Positions 1 to 7,537 of a stretch of DNA of 64,000 nt are shown here, piece by piece (the stretch's first letter is position 1; each line of letters begins with the position of its first letter). Below the pieces are notes generated by a model. It was not told where the DNA came from. It worked only from the letters and a program-made list of their open reading frames with translations, and made no database searches. The stretch is from positions 1,054,001 to 1,118,000 of the forward strand of contig NZ_JAOTEM010000001.1 of the NCBI RefSeq assembly GCF_025628985.1. Reading direction: 5' to 3'. A program made the position numbers and the translations under genes. Origin of the DNA: Chryseobacterium edaphi (GTDB lineage Bacteria > Bacteroidota > Bacteroidia > Flavobacteriales > Weeksellaceae).

Positions 1-152
1 GGAACAGATCAATTGCAACAGGTGCTTCGATAGGATTATTGATAGGTACAATCTTAGGAGTATTTGTAATTCCTGTGCTGTACGTGGTTTTCCAGACTTT
101 ACAGGAAAAAATTAAACCAATCAAGCAAGAAGACATCAATTTAGCTGAATAA
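1..152 (+). CDS. RND efflux pump inner-membrane subunit, C-terminal end (partial)
   Basis: Only the last 49 codons are present, read in the frame starting at base 3. They encode a glycine-rich hydrophobic helix (GTILGVFVIPVLYVVFQ) and a short charged tail ending at TAA 150-152. The GxFVIPVLYVV pattern is the last transmembrane helix of AcrB/MexB-type resistance-nodulation-division transporters, which export drugs or solvents using the proton gradient. The TolC-like lipoprotein starts 21 bases downstream on the same strand, the usual order for these tripartite pumps. Substrate cannot be judged from this fragment. Confidence 0.8.
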   Translation, partial: NRSIATGASIGLLIGTILGVFVIPVLYVVFQTLQEKIKPIKQEDINLAE

Positions 153-173
153 GAAATCTTTAAGATTTAAATA

Positions 174-1589
174 ATGAAAAATTTATCAATAATTATAAAA
201 GGAACTGCTTTTTCAGTGCTTACTGCGGTAGTAATTACTTCTTGTCATGTCAGAAAAGAATATGAAAGACCCACTGCTGTTGTAGATGAAAAACTGTACC
301 GAACAGATATGCTTCCACAAGACAGTACAAGTATTGCCAATGTCTCATGGAAAGAGATTTTTACAGATCCCGTTCTGCAGAAACATATCTCAAAAGTTTT
401 AGAAAATAATTTAGATATAAGAATCGCTTTGCAAAACATTAATTCTGCAGAAGCGTATCTTAGACAAAGCAAAGCTGCTTATCAACCCACACTTTCTGTA
501 GGACCTGGATATACCTTTCAGACGCAATCGACCAATACACAGACAGGACAATTATTTGGCTCAAGACGTTATATCAATCAATTGGATATTACAGCATCAT
601 TAGCTTGGGAAGTTGATTTATGGGGGAAACTAAAATCTCAGGAAAAGGCTCAACTTGCCAATTATTTAGGTAGCGTAGCTGCACATCAGTCTGTGAAAAG
701 CGAATTGGTGGCTTCTGTTGCATCCAATTATTATCAACTGTTGACTTTGGATGATCAGAAAAAGATCATTAATGAAACAATTGAAATTCGTGAGAAAAAT
801 CTGGAGACTACAAAATCTTTAAAAACAGCAGGGATTCTGACAGAAGTTGCTGTACAGCAAAGCGCTGCATTGGTTTACAATGCACAATCTTTGTTAATTG
901 ATATCGACACACAGATTCAGCTTTTAGAAAACACGATGAGTCTTTTGATGGGTGAACCTTCACAAACAATTGAAAGATCAACATTAGTCGCTCAAAAACT
1001 TCCTGAAAGTCTAGCTTTGGGTTATCCCGCTGCTTTATTGGCAAATCGTCCAGATGTAATGCAGGCTGAATTTAATTTAATGAATGCATTTGAACTCACT
1101 AATTCTGCAAAAGCACAATTCTATCCGACTTTAAGATTAACGGGTAGCGGAGGATTACAGTCATTGGATATTGACCACTTATTTAGTGTAAATTCATTGT
1201 TTGCTAGTATTGTTGGAGGATTGGTACAGCCAATTTTAAATAAAAGACAGATCAGAACAAATTACGAAGTAAGTTTGGCAAATAAAGAAACTGCTTATTT
1301 AAACTTCAGAAAAACCGTTCTTACAGCAGGAAAAGAAGTTTCGGATGCGATCAGAGTATTTTCTGTGCAGGATTCTTTTATTGATCTGAAAACGAAAGAA
1401 TTAAATGCCTACAAAAACTCTGTAGAATATTCTCAGGAATTGGTAAATTATGGTATGGCAAACTATCTTGAAGTTTTGAATGCCAATGTAAATTCCCTGA
1501 ATGCAGAACTGAATATTTCTAATGCTCAATACAGTAAAATGAAAGCCGCAGTAGACCTTTATCAGGCTTTAGGCGGTGGTTGGAAATAA
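174..1589 (+). CDS. TolC/OprM-family outer membrane efflux lipoprotein
   Basis: A 471-residue outer-membrane channel subunit of a tripartite efflux pump (OprM/CusC type). The N terminus has a lipoprotein signal with the lipidated Cys at residue 24 (VVITSC). Two outer-membrane efflux repeats follow, each with long coiled-coil helices and the typical WEVDLWGK and ANRPDVMQAE motifs. Length is normal for the NodT/OprM subfamily. It lies 21 bases after the RND pump gene and is probably the last gene of that operon, since a terminator hairpin follows. The partner membrane-fusion protein should lie upstream of the window. Confidence 0.93.
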   Translation: MKNLSIIIKGTAFSVLTAVVITSCHVRKEYERPTAVVDEKLYRTDMLPQDSTSIANVSWKEIFTDPVLQKHISKVLENNLDIRIALQNINSAEAYLRQSKAAYQPTLSVGPGYTFQTQSTNTQTGQLFGSRRYINQLDITASLAWEVDLWGKLKSQEKAQLANYLGSVAAHQSVKSELVASVASNYYQLLTLDDQKKIINETIEIREKNLETTKSLKTAGILTEVAVQQSAALVYNAQSLLIDIDTQIQLLENTMSLLMGEPSQTIERSTLVAQKLPESLALGYPAALLANRPDVMQAEFNLMNAFELTNSAKAQFYPTLRLTGSGGLQSLDIDHLFSVNSLFASIVGGLVQPILNKRQIRTNYEVSLANKETAYLNFRKTVLTAGKEVSDAIRVFSVQDSFIDLKTKELNAYKNSVEYSQELVNYGMANYLEVLNANVNSLNAELNISNAQYSKMKAAVDLYQALGGGWK

Positions 1590-1611
1590 TTAATTAATAT
1601 AAATTCTTTTT

Positions 1612-1643
1612 AAAACGTATGCTGTTTCGGTATACGTTTTTTT
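1612..1643 (+). terminator. Rho-independent terminator after the efflux operon
   Basis: AAAACGTAT (1612-1620) pairs with ATACGTTTT (1632-1640) around an 11-base loop and runs into T residues. It sits 23 bases after the TolC-like gene. Confidence 0.75.
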
Positions 1644-1725
1644 GTGTTTTTTCCGATGATATTCTTGAATAGGTGATTATTCTGTATTTATTTAAACAAC
1701 TTCTTAAATAAAATTTAACAAAATA

Positions 1726-1756
1726 TTTGCAAATATGGTTTAATTACTTACTTTTG
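1726..1756 (+). promoter_or_regulatory. Bacteroidetes-type promoter for tRNA-Ala
   Basis: TTTG (1726-1729), 19 bases, then TACTTTTG (1749-1756) match the TTTG-N19-TAnnTTTG consensus of the Bacteroidetes housekeeping sigma factor. The expected start point is about 30 bases before the mature tRNA. Confidence 0.7.
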
Positions 1757-1787
1757 TAGCGCTTCGTGTGAAAAGCACCGAAACAAT

Positions 1788-1861
1788 GGGGAATTAGCTC
1801 ATCTGGCTAGAGTGCGACACTGGCAGTGTCGAGGTGACGAGTTCGAGTCTCGTATTCTCCA
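1788..1861 (+). tRNA. tRNA-Ala, anticodon GGC
   Basis: A 74-base cloverleaf can be drawn by hand. The acceptor stem is GGGGAAT/ATTCTCC, the D stem GCTC/GAGT, the anticodon stem CGACA/TGTCG with loop CTGGCAG (anticodon GGC), and the T stem ACGAG/CTCGT with loop TTCGAGT. Acceptor pair 3-70 is G-U, the universal alanine identity element, which agrees with the anticodon. The discriminator is A1861, and the 3' CCA is not encoded, so it must be added after transcription. Confidence 0.95.
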
Positions 1862-1885
1862 CATAAACAAAACTTTATCAAGGCT

Positions 1886-2257
1886 ATGAAGAAACTTTTT
1901 TTACTTTTGGTGACTACTTTTTTATTAATCGGATGTACTGCAGATGACGAAACGATCTATGATTACATCGGAACCTGGTCAGGAACTTACACAGGAAGTG
2001 ATAAAGGAGTGTGGAATTTCGTAGTAGCGAACGATGGTGACGTTACCGGAACCATGCATTCTGAAACTAATAATGAGAACTACAATATCTCTGGTCATTT
2101 GGATGCTTCAGGACAATTAACTGCAGAGCTAGGATTGCCTCAAGATGGGCAGTTTGTAGGAACATTAACTCTTGATAAGAAAGGAAACGGAAACTGGACG
2201 AATGCAGTACCAACGCCAACGAGAAGCGGTGCATGGACTGGTGAAAAGAATAAATAA
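1886..2257 (+). CDS. Small lipoprotein of unknown function
   Basis: A 123-residue protein with a lipoprotein signal peptide (MKKLFLLLVTTFLLIGC, Cys17). The mature part is about 105 residues, rich in Gly, Thr and Asn, with alternating strands (GTWSGTYTG, GVWNFVVANDGDVTG, GQFVGTLTLDKKGNGNW) that suggest a small antiparallel beta fold. No enzyme motif is visible. The start codon is only 24 bases after the tRNA-Ala gene, which leaves no room for a separate promoter, so the message is probably cut from a joint tRNA-mRNA transcript. A strong terminator follows. Function unknown; exposure on the outer membrane or periplasmic face is inferred. Confidence 0.8.
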   Translation: MKKLFLLLVTTFLLIGCTADDETIYDYIGTWSGTYTGSDKGVWNFVVANDGDVTGTMHSETNNENYNISGHLDASGQLTAELGLPQDGQFVGTLTLDKKGNGNWTNAVPTPTRSGAWTGEKNK

Positions 2258-2275
2258 TTTTTCAATTATAAAATC

Positions 2276-2312
2276 AAAAACCTGTAAACATTTTGTGTTT
2301 ACAGGTTTTTTT
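2276..2312. terminator. Bidirectional terminator
   Basis: AAAAACCTGTAAACA (2276-2290) and TGTTTACAGGTTTTT (2296-2310) form a 15-bp stem with a TTTTG loop, with an A run on one side and a T run on the other. It lies between the convergent lipoprotein gene and the minus-strand gene ending at 2320, and serves both. Confidence 0.9.
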
Positions 2313-2319
2313 ATGATAT

Positions 2320-2970
2320 TTAGGCAAATCCCATACGGACAATTTCTCCTTCTTTTTTTAGAACAACAAAATGAAGTAAAGATTCTTCATCAGAAAAATG
2401 CTTCTCAAAAACATATTCGTTCAGCTGCTTTTCTACAAGTATCGTTTGTTTAAAATTTGTAGCTGTATAGCTTTCAAAATCAATACTTAAAGTCTCTAAA
2501 ATAATCTCATCACTGTTTATATTTTTATCTAAAATTAAACTTTTATCCCATAAACCTATAGAAACTGACGCCAAGTTTTCAAGATTTTCGATAATTCCAA
2601 ACTGAAATTTTTTCAGCAACTGAAATCCCGATTCTTTTTCAAGTCCGTTTTTGACAGATCTTTTTCCCTTTTCTGAAATGATATCTAAATCTTTAATTTC
2701 AGTCATCAACTTTGCAAACCTTTGATAGAGTAGGGCATCATCAGATTTTTTGATATAAATGTCCAGACATTGTCTTATAATCTTTCCAATTTTTGAACAG
2801 TGACCAAATTCCGAACTATTCTGACGCACTTTTTCGTAGGAAGCACTTTTCTTAAATGCATTTTTATTAAAACCGCTTTTTTTCCGAACGATATTTTTAC
2901 CATTCAGATTATAAAAAATCAGATCTCCTAAAGATCCGTTCAGTTTTATTAAGCTTTCATATGTTGCCAT
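2320..2970 (-). CDS. Uncharacterised Bacteroidetes protein
   Basis: A 216-residue soluble protein with no signal peptide or membrane segment. Its N terminus, LNGSLGDLIFYNLNGKNIVRK followed by SASYEKVRQNSSEFGHCSK, fits a family I recognise from many Flavobacteriia and Bacteroidia genomes: a G-x-x-G-x-hydrophobic-FY strand, a basic patch, then an R-N-x-x-E-FG helix. I know of no assigned function. It is transcribed alone, faces the NlpC/P60 gene across a very AT-rich divergent region, and ends at the shared terminator at 2.28 kb. Lys/Glu richness and the basic N terminus would allow nucleic-acid or protein binding, but this is only a guess. Confidence 0.7.
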   Translation of the reverse strand: MATYESLIKLNGSLGDLIFYNLNGKNIVRKKSGFNKNAFKKSASYEKVRQNSSEFGHCSKIGKIIRQCLDIYIKKSDDALLYQRFAKLMTEIKDLDIISEKGKRSVKNGLEKESGFQLLKKFQFGIIENLENLASVSIGLWDKSLILDKNINSDEIILETLSIDFESYTATNFKQTILVEKQLNEYVFEKHFSDEESLLHFVVLKKEGEIVRMGFA

Positions 2971-3012
2971 TCATTCAATTAAGAACCAAATATACAAATT
3001 ATTACTTAATAC

Positions 3013-3075
3013 TATAATTATAACGTATAATTATAATATAGTTGTAGTATAGTTATAGTATAATTAAATTTTATT
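3013..3075. repeat. AT-rich palindrome and direct-repeat cluster in a divergent promoter region
   Basis: Two perfect copies of the palindrome TATAATTATA (3013-3022 and 3026-3035) are separated by ACG. Alternating TAGT/TATAGT units follow to about 3065. The cluster lies midway between two divergent genes and could hold operator sites or a melting region. No known binding-site consensus matches. Confidence 0.6.
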
Positions 3076-3078
3076 TAC

Positions 3079-3086
3079 TAAATTTG
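3079..3086 (+). promoter_or_regulatory. Promoter -7 element for the NlpC/P60 gene
   Basis: TAAATTTG matches the Bacteroidetes TAnnTTTG element, 34 bases before the start codon. No convincing -33 TTG was found at the right spacing. Confidence 0.5.
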
Positions 3087-3120
3087 TTTCTAAATATATT
3101 ATACATTAAATCAATTGTTT

Positions 3121-3690
3121 ATGAACTTAAAAAAAATACAGTTTAAGAAACCGGTAAATTATATTGTTATTTTACTGGTTTCTTCAATAGTTATATCTTG
3201 TGGAAGTTCAAAAAATATTGCGAAATCAAAATCCTCTTCAAGTAAAACAATTTCAAAATCCGAGAATTTGAGAAAACTCGATTCTAAGTTTGATGGTAAG
3301 ATATCCGGTTCTGCAAAAGACATTATAAAAGATGCTGAGAAATATTTGGGAAGCCCATATAAATTTGCTGGCAACACATCTTCTGGTTTTGACTGTTCTG
3401 GGTTAACTACAAAAATTTTCGACGATAATGGTTTAAAATTACCAAGAAGATCATCGGATCAGGCAAATACAGGAAAAAGCATTGACGTAGAAGAAGTAAA
3501 ACCAGGTGACCTGTTATTCTTTGCAACAGCAGGCGGAAACAAAGTTTCTCATGTAGGAATTGTACATACAATAGAAAATGGTGGCGAGATAAAATTTATT
3601 CATGCATCAACGTCAAAAGGCGTGATTATTTCTTCACTCAACGAAAAGTATTGGAACAAAGCTTATCTTCATGCACAGAGAGTTTTATAA
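3121..3690 (+). CDS. NlpC/P60 family cell-wall endopeptidase lipoprotein
   Basis: A C40 cysteine peptidase predicted to cut peptide stems in peptidoglycan from the periplasmic side. The 189-residue form from ATG 3121 has a lipoprotein signal with Cys27 (VISC). A Ser/Lys-rich linker to about residue 60 follows, then the catalytic domain: Cys92 in FDCSG, a His in VSHVGI and a His in FIHAS make the triad. An in-frame TTG at 3115 adds only two residues and is less likely. The gene stands alone behind its own -7 element. Such lipoproteins (Spr/MepS-like) help open the wall during growth. The precise bond cut is not deducible. Confidence 0.92.
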   Translation: MNLKKIQFKKPVNYIVILLVSSIVISCGSSKNIAKSKSSSSKTISKSENLRKLDSKFDGKISGSAKDIIKDAEKYLGSPYKFAGNTSSGFDCSGLTTKIFDDNGLKLPRRSSDQANTGKSIDVEEVKPGDLLFFATAGGNKVSHVGIVHTIENGGEIKFIHASTSKGVIISSLNEKYWNKAYLHAQRVL

Positions 3691-3772
3691 ATCAGACTTC
3701 AAAAATCTCATTTATTTTAAATAAAATAATGTTCAAATGATAAGTTTAAAGGGGTTTTGCACAACTTTTTTG

Positions 3773-3780
3773 TATATTTG
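3773..3780 (+). promoter_or_regulatory. Promoter -7 element for dapD
   Basis: TATATTTG matches TAnnTTTG and lies 35 bases before the dapD ATG. A TTTG at 3756-3759 is only 13 bases upstream, too close for the usual 19-base spacing, so the -33 part is uncertain. Confidence 0.5.
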
Positions 3781-3815
3781 GCGACATAATTATTAAACTG
3801 ATTTAAACTTAAAAC

Positions 3816-4628
3816 ATGTCATTACAACAAACTATCGAAAACATCTGGGATAATAGAGATTTATTACAAAACGAAGACAGCAAAGCCACTATCAGAGAAG
3901 TTATTTCTCTTTTAGACTCAGGAAAACTTCGTGTTGCTGAACCTACAGAAAACGGATGGCAGGTAAACGAATGGGTAAAGAAGGCTGTAGTAATGTATTT
4001 CCCGATCCAGACAATGGAGACTATTGAAGTGGGTCCGTTTGAGTTTCACGATAAAATGCCTTTGAAAAGAAACTATGCTGAAAAAGGAGTGAGAGTTGTA
4101 CCTCATGCAGTTGCAAGAGAAGGTGCTTTCATCGCATCGGGTGTAATTTTGATGCCTTCTTATGTAAATATCGGAGCTTATGTAGACTCAGGAACGATGG
4201 TTGATACTTGGGCGACAGTTGGAAGTTGTGCACAGATCGGTAAAAATGTTCATTTAAGCGGTGGAGTTGGAATTGGTGGTGTTTTGGAACCACTTCAGGC
4301 TGCACCGGTAATCATTGAAGATGATTGTTTTATCGGTTCAAGATGTATTGTTGTAGAAGGAGTTCATGTTGAAAGAGAAGCTGTTTTGGGAGCAAATGTT
4401 GTTTTGACAGCTTCAACAAAAATTATTGACGTTACAGGTCCTGAACCAATTGAAATTAAAGGGAGAGTTCCTGCACGTTCAGTGGTGATTCCTGGAAGTT
4501 ATACAAGACAATATCCAGCAGGAGAATATCAGGTTCCATGTGCATTAATCATTGGTACAAGAAAAGAATCTACAGATAAAAAAACGTCACTCAATGACGC
4601 TTTAAGAGAGAATAATGTTGCGGTTTAA
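3816..4628 (+). CDS. dapD: 2,3,4,5-tetrahydropyridine-2,6-dicarboxylate N-succinyltransferase
   Basis: This enzyme transfers succinyl from succinyl-CoA to tetrahydrodipicolinate in the lysine and meso-diaminopimelate pathway, feeding peptidoglycan synthesis in the cytoplasm. The protein is 270 residues, the normal DapD length. A helical N-terminal domain (1-~95) is followed by a left-handed beta helix of hexapeptide repeats (~100-235). Family motifs visible are MPSYVNIGAYVDSGTMVDTW, SGGVGIGGVLEPLQ and a basic C-terminal CoA-binding part with GTRKEST. It has its own -7 element and no clear partner; the next gene starts 27 bases later with glycan functions. Confidence 0.97.
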   Translation: MSLQQTIENIWDNRDLLQNEDSKATIREVISLLDSGKLRVAEPTENGWQVNEWVKKAVVMYFPIQTMETIEVGPFEFHDKMPLKRNYAEKGVRVVPHAVAREGAFIASGVILMPSYVNIGAYVDSGTMVDTWATVGSCAQIGKNVHLSGGVGIGGVLEPLQAAPVIIEDDCFIGSRCIVVEGVHVEREAVLGANVVLTASTKIIDVTGPEPIEIKGRVPARSVVIPGSYTRQYPAGEYQVPCALIIGTRKESTDKKTSLNDALRENNVAV

Positions 4629-4655
4629 TCATAAATAACCTAATACTAAAAAACC

Positions 4656-5822
4656 TTGAAAGAAAAATTTTTAAAGTTTATATTAAACCCCAAGTATATA
4701 TTTGGGGTTTATCTTATTATAGCAATCGTCACGGCGATTTCAAAATACTTTAGAGGTAACGCAATCAATAATTACCTCATTTTTAAGTACACATATTTCA
4801 ATACGCTTCTTGAGAAAAATCTGTATCTGCAATATCCGGAACATTTTCAGGACTCCAATCATTACGGGATTTTCTTTAGTGCACTGATTGCTCCATTTGC
4901 TTTAATGCCCGATTGGCTCGGAATTTCTCTTTGGAATATTGCCAATACTTTCATTTTTATTTATGCCATTCATAAACTTCCTTTTTCTGATGGTAAGAAG
5001 GCATTATTTGCATTATTATGTTTACAGGAATTTATTACCGCAGCTTTGAGTTTACAGTTTAATATTGCTCTTGTCGGATTGTTGATGTTGTCAGCAACTT
5101 ATATTTATGAAAAGAAAGAATTGAAATCTGCAGCCGCACTCATGGTTGGAGTTTTTGTGAAAATCTACGGAGTTGTAGGTTTATCACAGTTTTTCTTCAT
5201 TAAAAATAAAACAAAATTTATCATCGCCGGAATCGTTATTGCGTTACTGTTTTTCGTTTTTCCGATGATTTATTCAAGTCCCGAATTTGTCATTCAGAGT
5301 TATAAAGATTGGTCAGTTTCTCTGGCAGAAAAAAACGGACAAAATCAAAGCTTAAATAGTTATCAGGATATTTCTCTTATGGGGTTTGTCCGAAGAATTT
5401 TAGGTGATGCCTCAATTTCAAATCTTGTATTTTTATCGTTTGGTTTGCCATTATTTGCATTGCCATATATCAGAATCAAACAATATAAAAATTATGCTTT
5501 TCAGTTAATGATTTTAGCATCTACTTTATTGTTTTTAGTGTTATTTAGTTCAGGTTCAGAATCTCCCACTTACATTATTGCAGTTGTAGGAGTGATGATT
5601 TGGTTCTTTTTACAGAAAGAAAGATCACCATTAATTATTGCGATGCTTATTTTTGTAATTATTTTGACGTGTTTTTCACCTTCAGATTTATTTCCGAAAT
5701 CCATCAAAGTCAATTATATCGTTAAATATTCTTTAAAAGCGGTACCTTGCATTATCGTTTGGTTCAGAATAATTTATGAACTTATGACAAGAGATTTTGA
5801 AAAAGATTATAGCCTACAATAA
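4656..5822 (+). CDS. Polytopic membrane glycosyltransferase, GT87/DUF2029 type
   Basis: A 388-residue integral membrane protein with about ten hydrophobic helices. One long loop after the first helix carries KYTYFNTLLEKNLYLQYPEHFQDSN-type sequence, and NHYGIFFSALIAPFALMPD marks the start of the next helix. This layout fits the GT-C superfamily DUF2029/GT87 proteins, which use polyprenyl-phosphate sugars on the outer face of the membrane. The start is a TTG at 4656, because no ATG occurs before the first membrane helix. It heads four tightly spaced genes (gaps of 6, 2 and -4 bases) for glycan assembly. Donor and acceptor sugars are unknown. Confidence 0.75.
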   Translation: MKEKFLKFILNPKYIFGVYLIIAIVTAISKYFRGNAINNYLIFKYTYFNTLLEKNLYLQYPEHFQDSNHYGIFFSALIAPFALMPDWLGISLWNIANTFIFIYAIHKLPFSDGKKALFALLCLQEFITAALSLQFNIALVGLLMLSATYIYEKKELKSAAALMVGVFVKIYGVVGLSQFFFIKNKTKFIIAGIVIALLFFVFPMIYSSPEFVIQSYKDWSVSLAEKNGQNQSLNSYQDISLMGFVRRILGDASISNLVFLSFGLPLFALPYIRIKQYKNYAFQLMILASTLLFLVLFSSGSESPTYIIAVVGVMIWFFLQKERSPLIIAMLIFVIILTCFSPSDLFPKSIKVNYIVKYSLKAVPCIIVWFRIIYELMTRDFEKDYSLQ

Positions 5823-5828
5823 TGTAAA

Positions 5829-6758
5829 ATGAAAAAAATATCTATTGTAATTCCCGCCTATAATGAAGAAGGAAATGTTGCGTTGATTCATCAGAAAATC
5901 AAAGAAGTTTTTTCTGAATTGCAGAATTATGATTTTGAAATTATTTTTGTAAACGATGGAAGCAGAGATCAGACTCAACAAGTACTTGAAGATTTATCCA
6001 ATAAATTCAGCGAAGTCAAATTTATAGAATTTTCGAGAAATTTCGGACATCAACCTGCCGTAAAAGCCGGGATAGACAGTGCTTTAGGAAATGCGGTAAT
6101 TTCAATGGACGGCGATCTTCAACATCCTCCTGAACTGATTCCAAAGATGATCCAGAAATGGGAAGAAGGATATGATGTAGTTTTGACAGTGAGAAAATAT
6201 CCCAAAGAGATTTCTTTTTTTAAACGAAAAACTTCAGATTTTTTCTATAAAATTCTTTCCGGTTTATCTGATGTAAATCTTACAAAAGGAGGCGGTTCAG
6301 ATTTCAGATTGATGGATGCAAATGTTGTAGAAGTTATGAGAAAATTCAATGAAGATGATTTATTTTTACGCGGATTAACAAGCTGGATGGGCTTTAAGCA
6401 AACTGCTTTAGACTTCACAGCATCTGAACGAGTTTCGGGAGAAAGCAGTTATAACTTAAAGAAAATGATCACCTTTGCTTTCACCGGAATTACTGCATTC
6501 AGTGTAAAACCTTTATACATCGCAGCATATTTAGGATTTCTATTTTCAGGTTTTTCGGTAATTGGCTACGCTGCATATGTCATTCATTCTTTTGTTACAA
6601 AAACAGAAATTTCAGGTTGGGCATCATTGATTATGACCATCGTTTTTTTTGGTGGTTTACAGTTGATTATTTTAGGAATTATTGGAATTTATTTAGGTAA
6701 AATTTTCAAACAAGTGAAAGCGAGACCCAATTATATTATTAAAAATAAAAACTTCTAA
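5829..6758 (+). CDS. GT2 family glycosyltransferase, dolichol-phosphate-sugar synthase/GtrB type
   Basis: A cytoplasmic GT-A catalytic domain (about 1-225) is followed by two membrane helices (about 230-255 and 265-292). Visible motifs are the N-terminal strand SIVIPAYNEEGN, VNDGSRDQT (Asp43) and the metal-binding SMDGDLQHP (Asp94-Asp96). This design is that of GtrB/DPM1 enzymes, which attach a sugar from a nucleotide donor to undecaprenyl phosphate. That lipid-linked sugar could be the donor for the GT-C enzyme encoded just upstream, so the two probably act in sequence. Length (309) is typical. Confidence 0.9.
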   Translation: MKKISIVIPAYNEEGNVALIHQKIKEVFSELQNYDFEIIFVNDGSRDQTQQVLEDLSNKFSEVKFIEFSRNFGHQPAVKAGIDSALGNAVISMDGDLQHPPELIPKMIQKWEEGYDVVLTVRKYPKEISFFKRKTSDFFYKILSGLSDVNLTKGGGSDFRLMDANVVEVMRKFNEDDLFLRGLTSWMGFKQTALDFTASERVSGESSYNLKKMITFAFTGITAFSVKPLYIAAYLGFLFSGFSVIGYAAYVIHSFVTKTEISGWASLIMTIVFFGGLQLIILGIIGIYLGKIFKQVKARPNYIIKNKNF

Positions 6759-6760
6759 AA

Positions 6761-7537
6761 ATGGTATTGTTAAGTTTTGACATCGAAGAATTTGATATGC
6801 CATTCGAATATCAAGGGAAAATTTCCTTTGAAGATCAAATTTCGATTTCTCAGATTGGCTTAGAAAGAATTCTGAATATTCTTAAAAAACATCATGCAAA
6901 AGCTACTTTTTTCTCAACCGTAGTTTTCGCAGAAAACAGCAAATCGCTTATTCAAAGATTACTTAGTGAAGGTCACGAGTTGGCTTCTCACACTTGGTTT
7001 CATTCCGAATTTGAAGTAAATCATTTAAAGGAATCCAGAGAAAAATTGCAGGATTTATTTTCTACAAATGTTACGGGATTAAGAATGCCCAGAATGATGC
7101 CTGTTGATAAAAAAGAAGTTGAAAAAGCCGGATATTTGTACAATTCATCTATAAATCCAACTTTTCTTCCTGGAAGATACAACAACCTGAAAGTTTCTCG
7201 AACTTACTTTAAAGAAGAAAGTGTCATACAAATTCCGGCTTCGGTTTCTCCCAATTTTAGAATACCTTTGTTTTGGCTGAGTTTTCATAATTTCCCGCTA
7301 AGTTTTTATAAAAAATTAGCTTCTGATACTTTGAAAAAAGATAATTATCTCAACATTTATTTTCACCCATGGGAATTTGCTGAAATTAAAAATTCTGAAT
7401 TTAAACTTCCGGGATTTACCGTTAAAAACTCTGGAAATGAAATGGTTGAAAGGTTTGATAATTTCGTTGGCTGGTTAAAAAATAAAAATTACAAATTCGG
7501 AACGTTTCAGGAATTTCAAAAGCAGATAGAATCATGA
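6761..7537 (+). CDS. Polysaccharide deacetylase (NodB/CE4-like) family protein
   Basis: A 258-residue protein with the NodB fold. Asp7 lies in FDIEEFD, the metal-binding pair H77-xxx-H81 in ASHTWFHSEF, an Arg-containing loop is RMPRMMP, and a later His is in YFHPWEF. Such enzymes remove N- or O-acetyl groups from sugars. It has no signal peptide, so it probably acts on a cytoplasmic or lipid-linked intermediate, as in the WbmS-like group. It starts 2 bases after the GT2 gene, and its end overlaps the next glycosyltransferase by 4 bases, so co-translation is likely. Substrate is unknown. Confidence 0.85.
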   Translation: MVLLSFDIEEFDMPFEYQGKISFEDQISISQIGLERILNILKKHHAKATFFSTVVFAENSKSLIQRLLSEGHELASHTWFHSEFEVNHLKESREKLQDLFSTNVTGLRMPRMMPVDKKEVEKAGYLYNSSINPTFLPGRYNNLKVSRTYFKEESVIQIPASVSPNFRIPLFWLSFHNFPLSFYKKLASDTLKKDNYLNIYFHPWEFAEIKNSEFKLPGFTVKNSGNEMVERFDNFVGWLKNKNYKFGTFQEFQKQIES

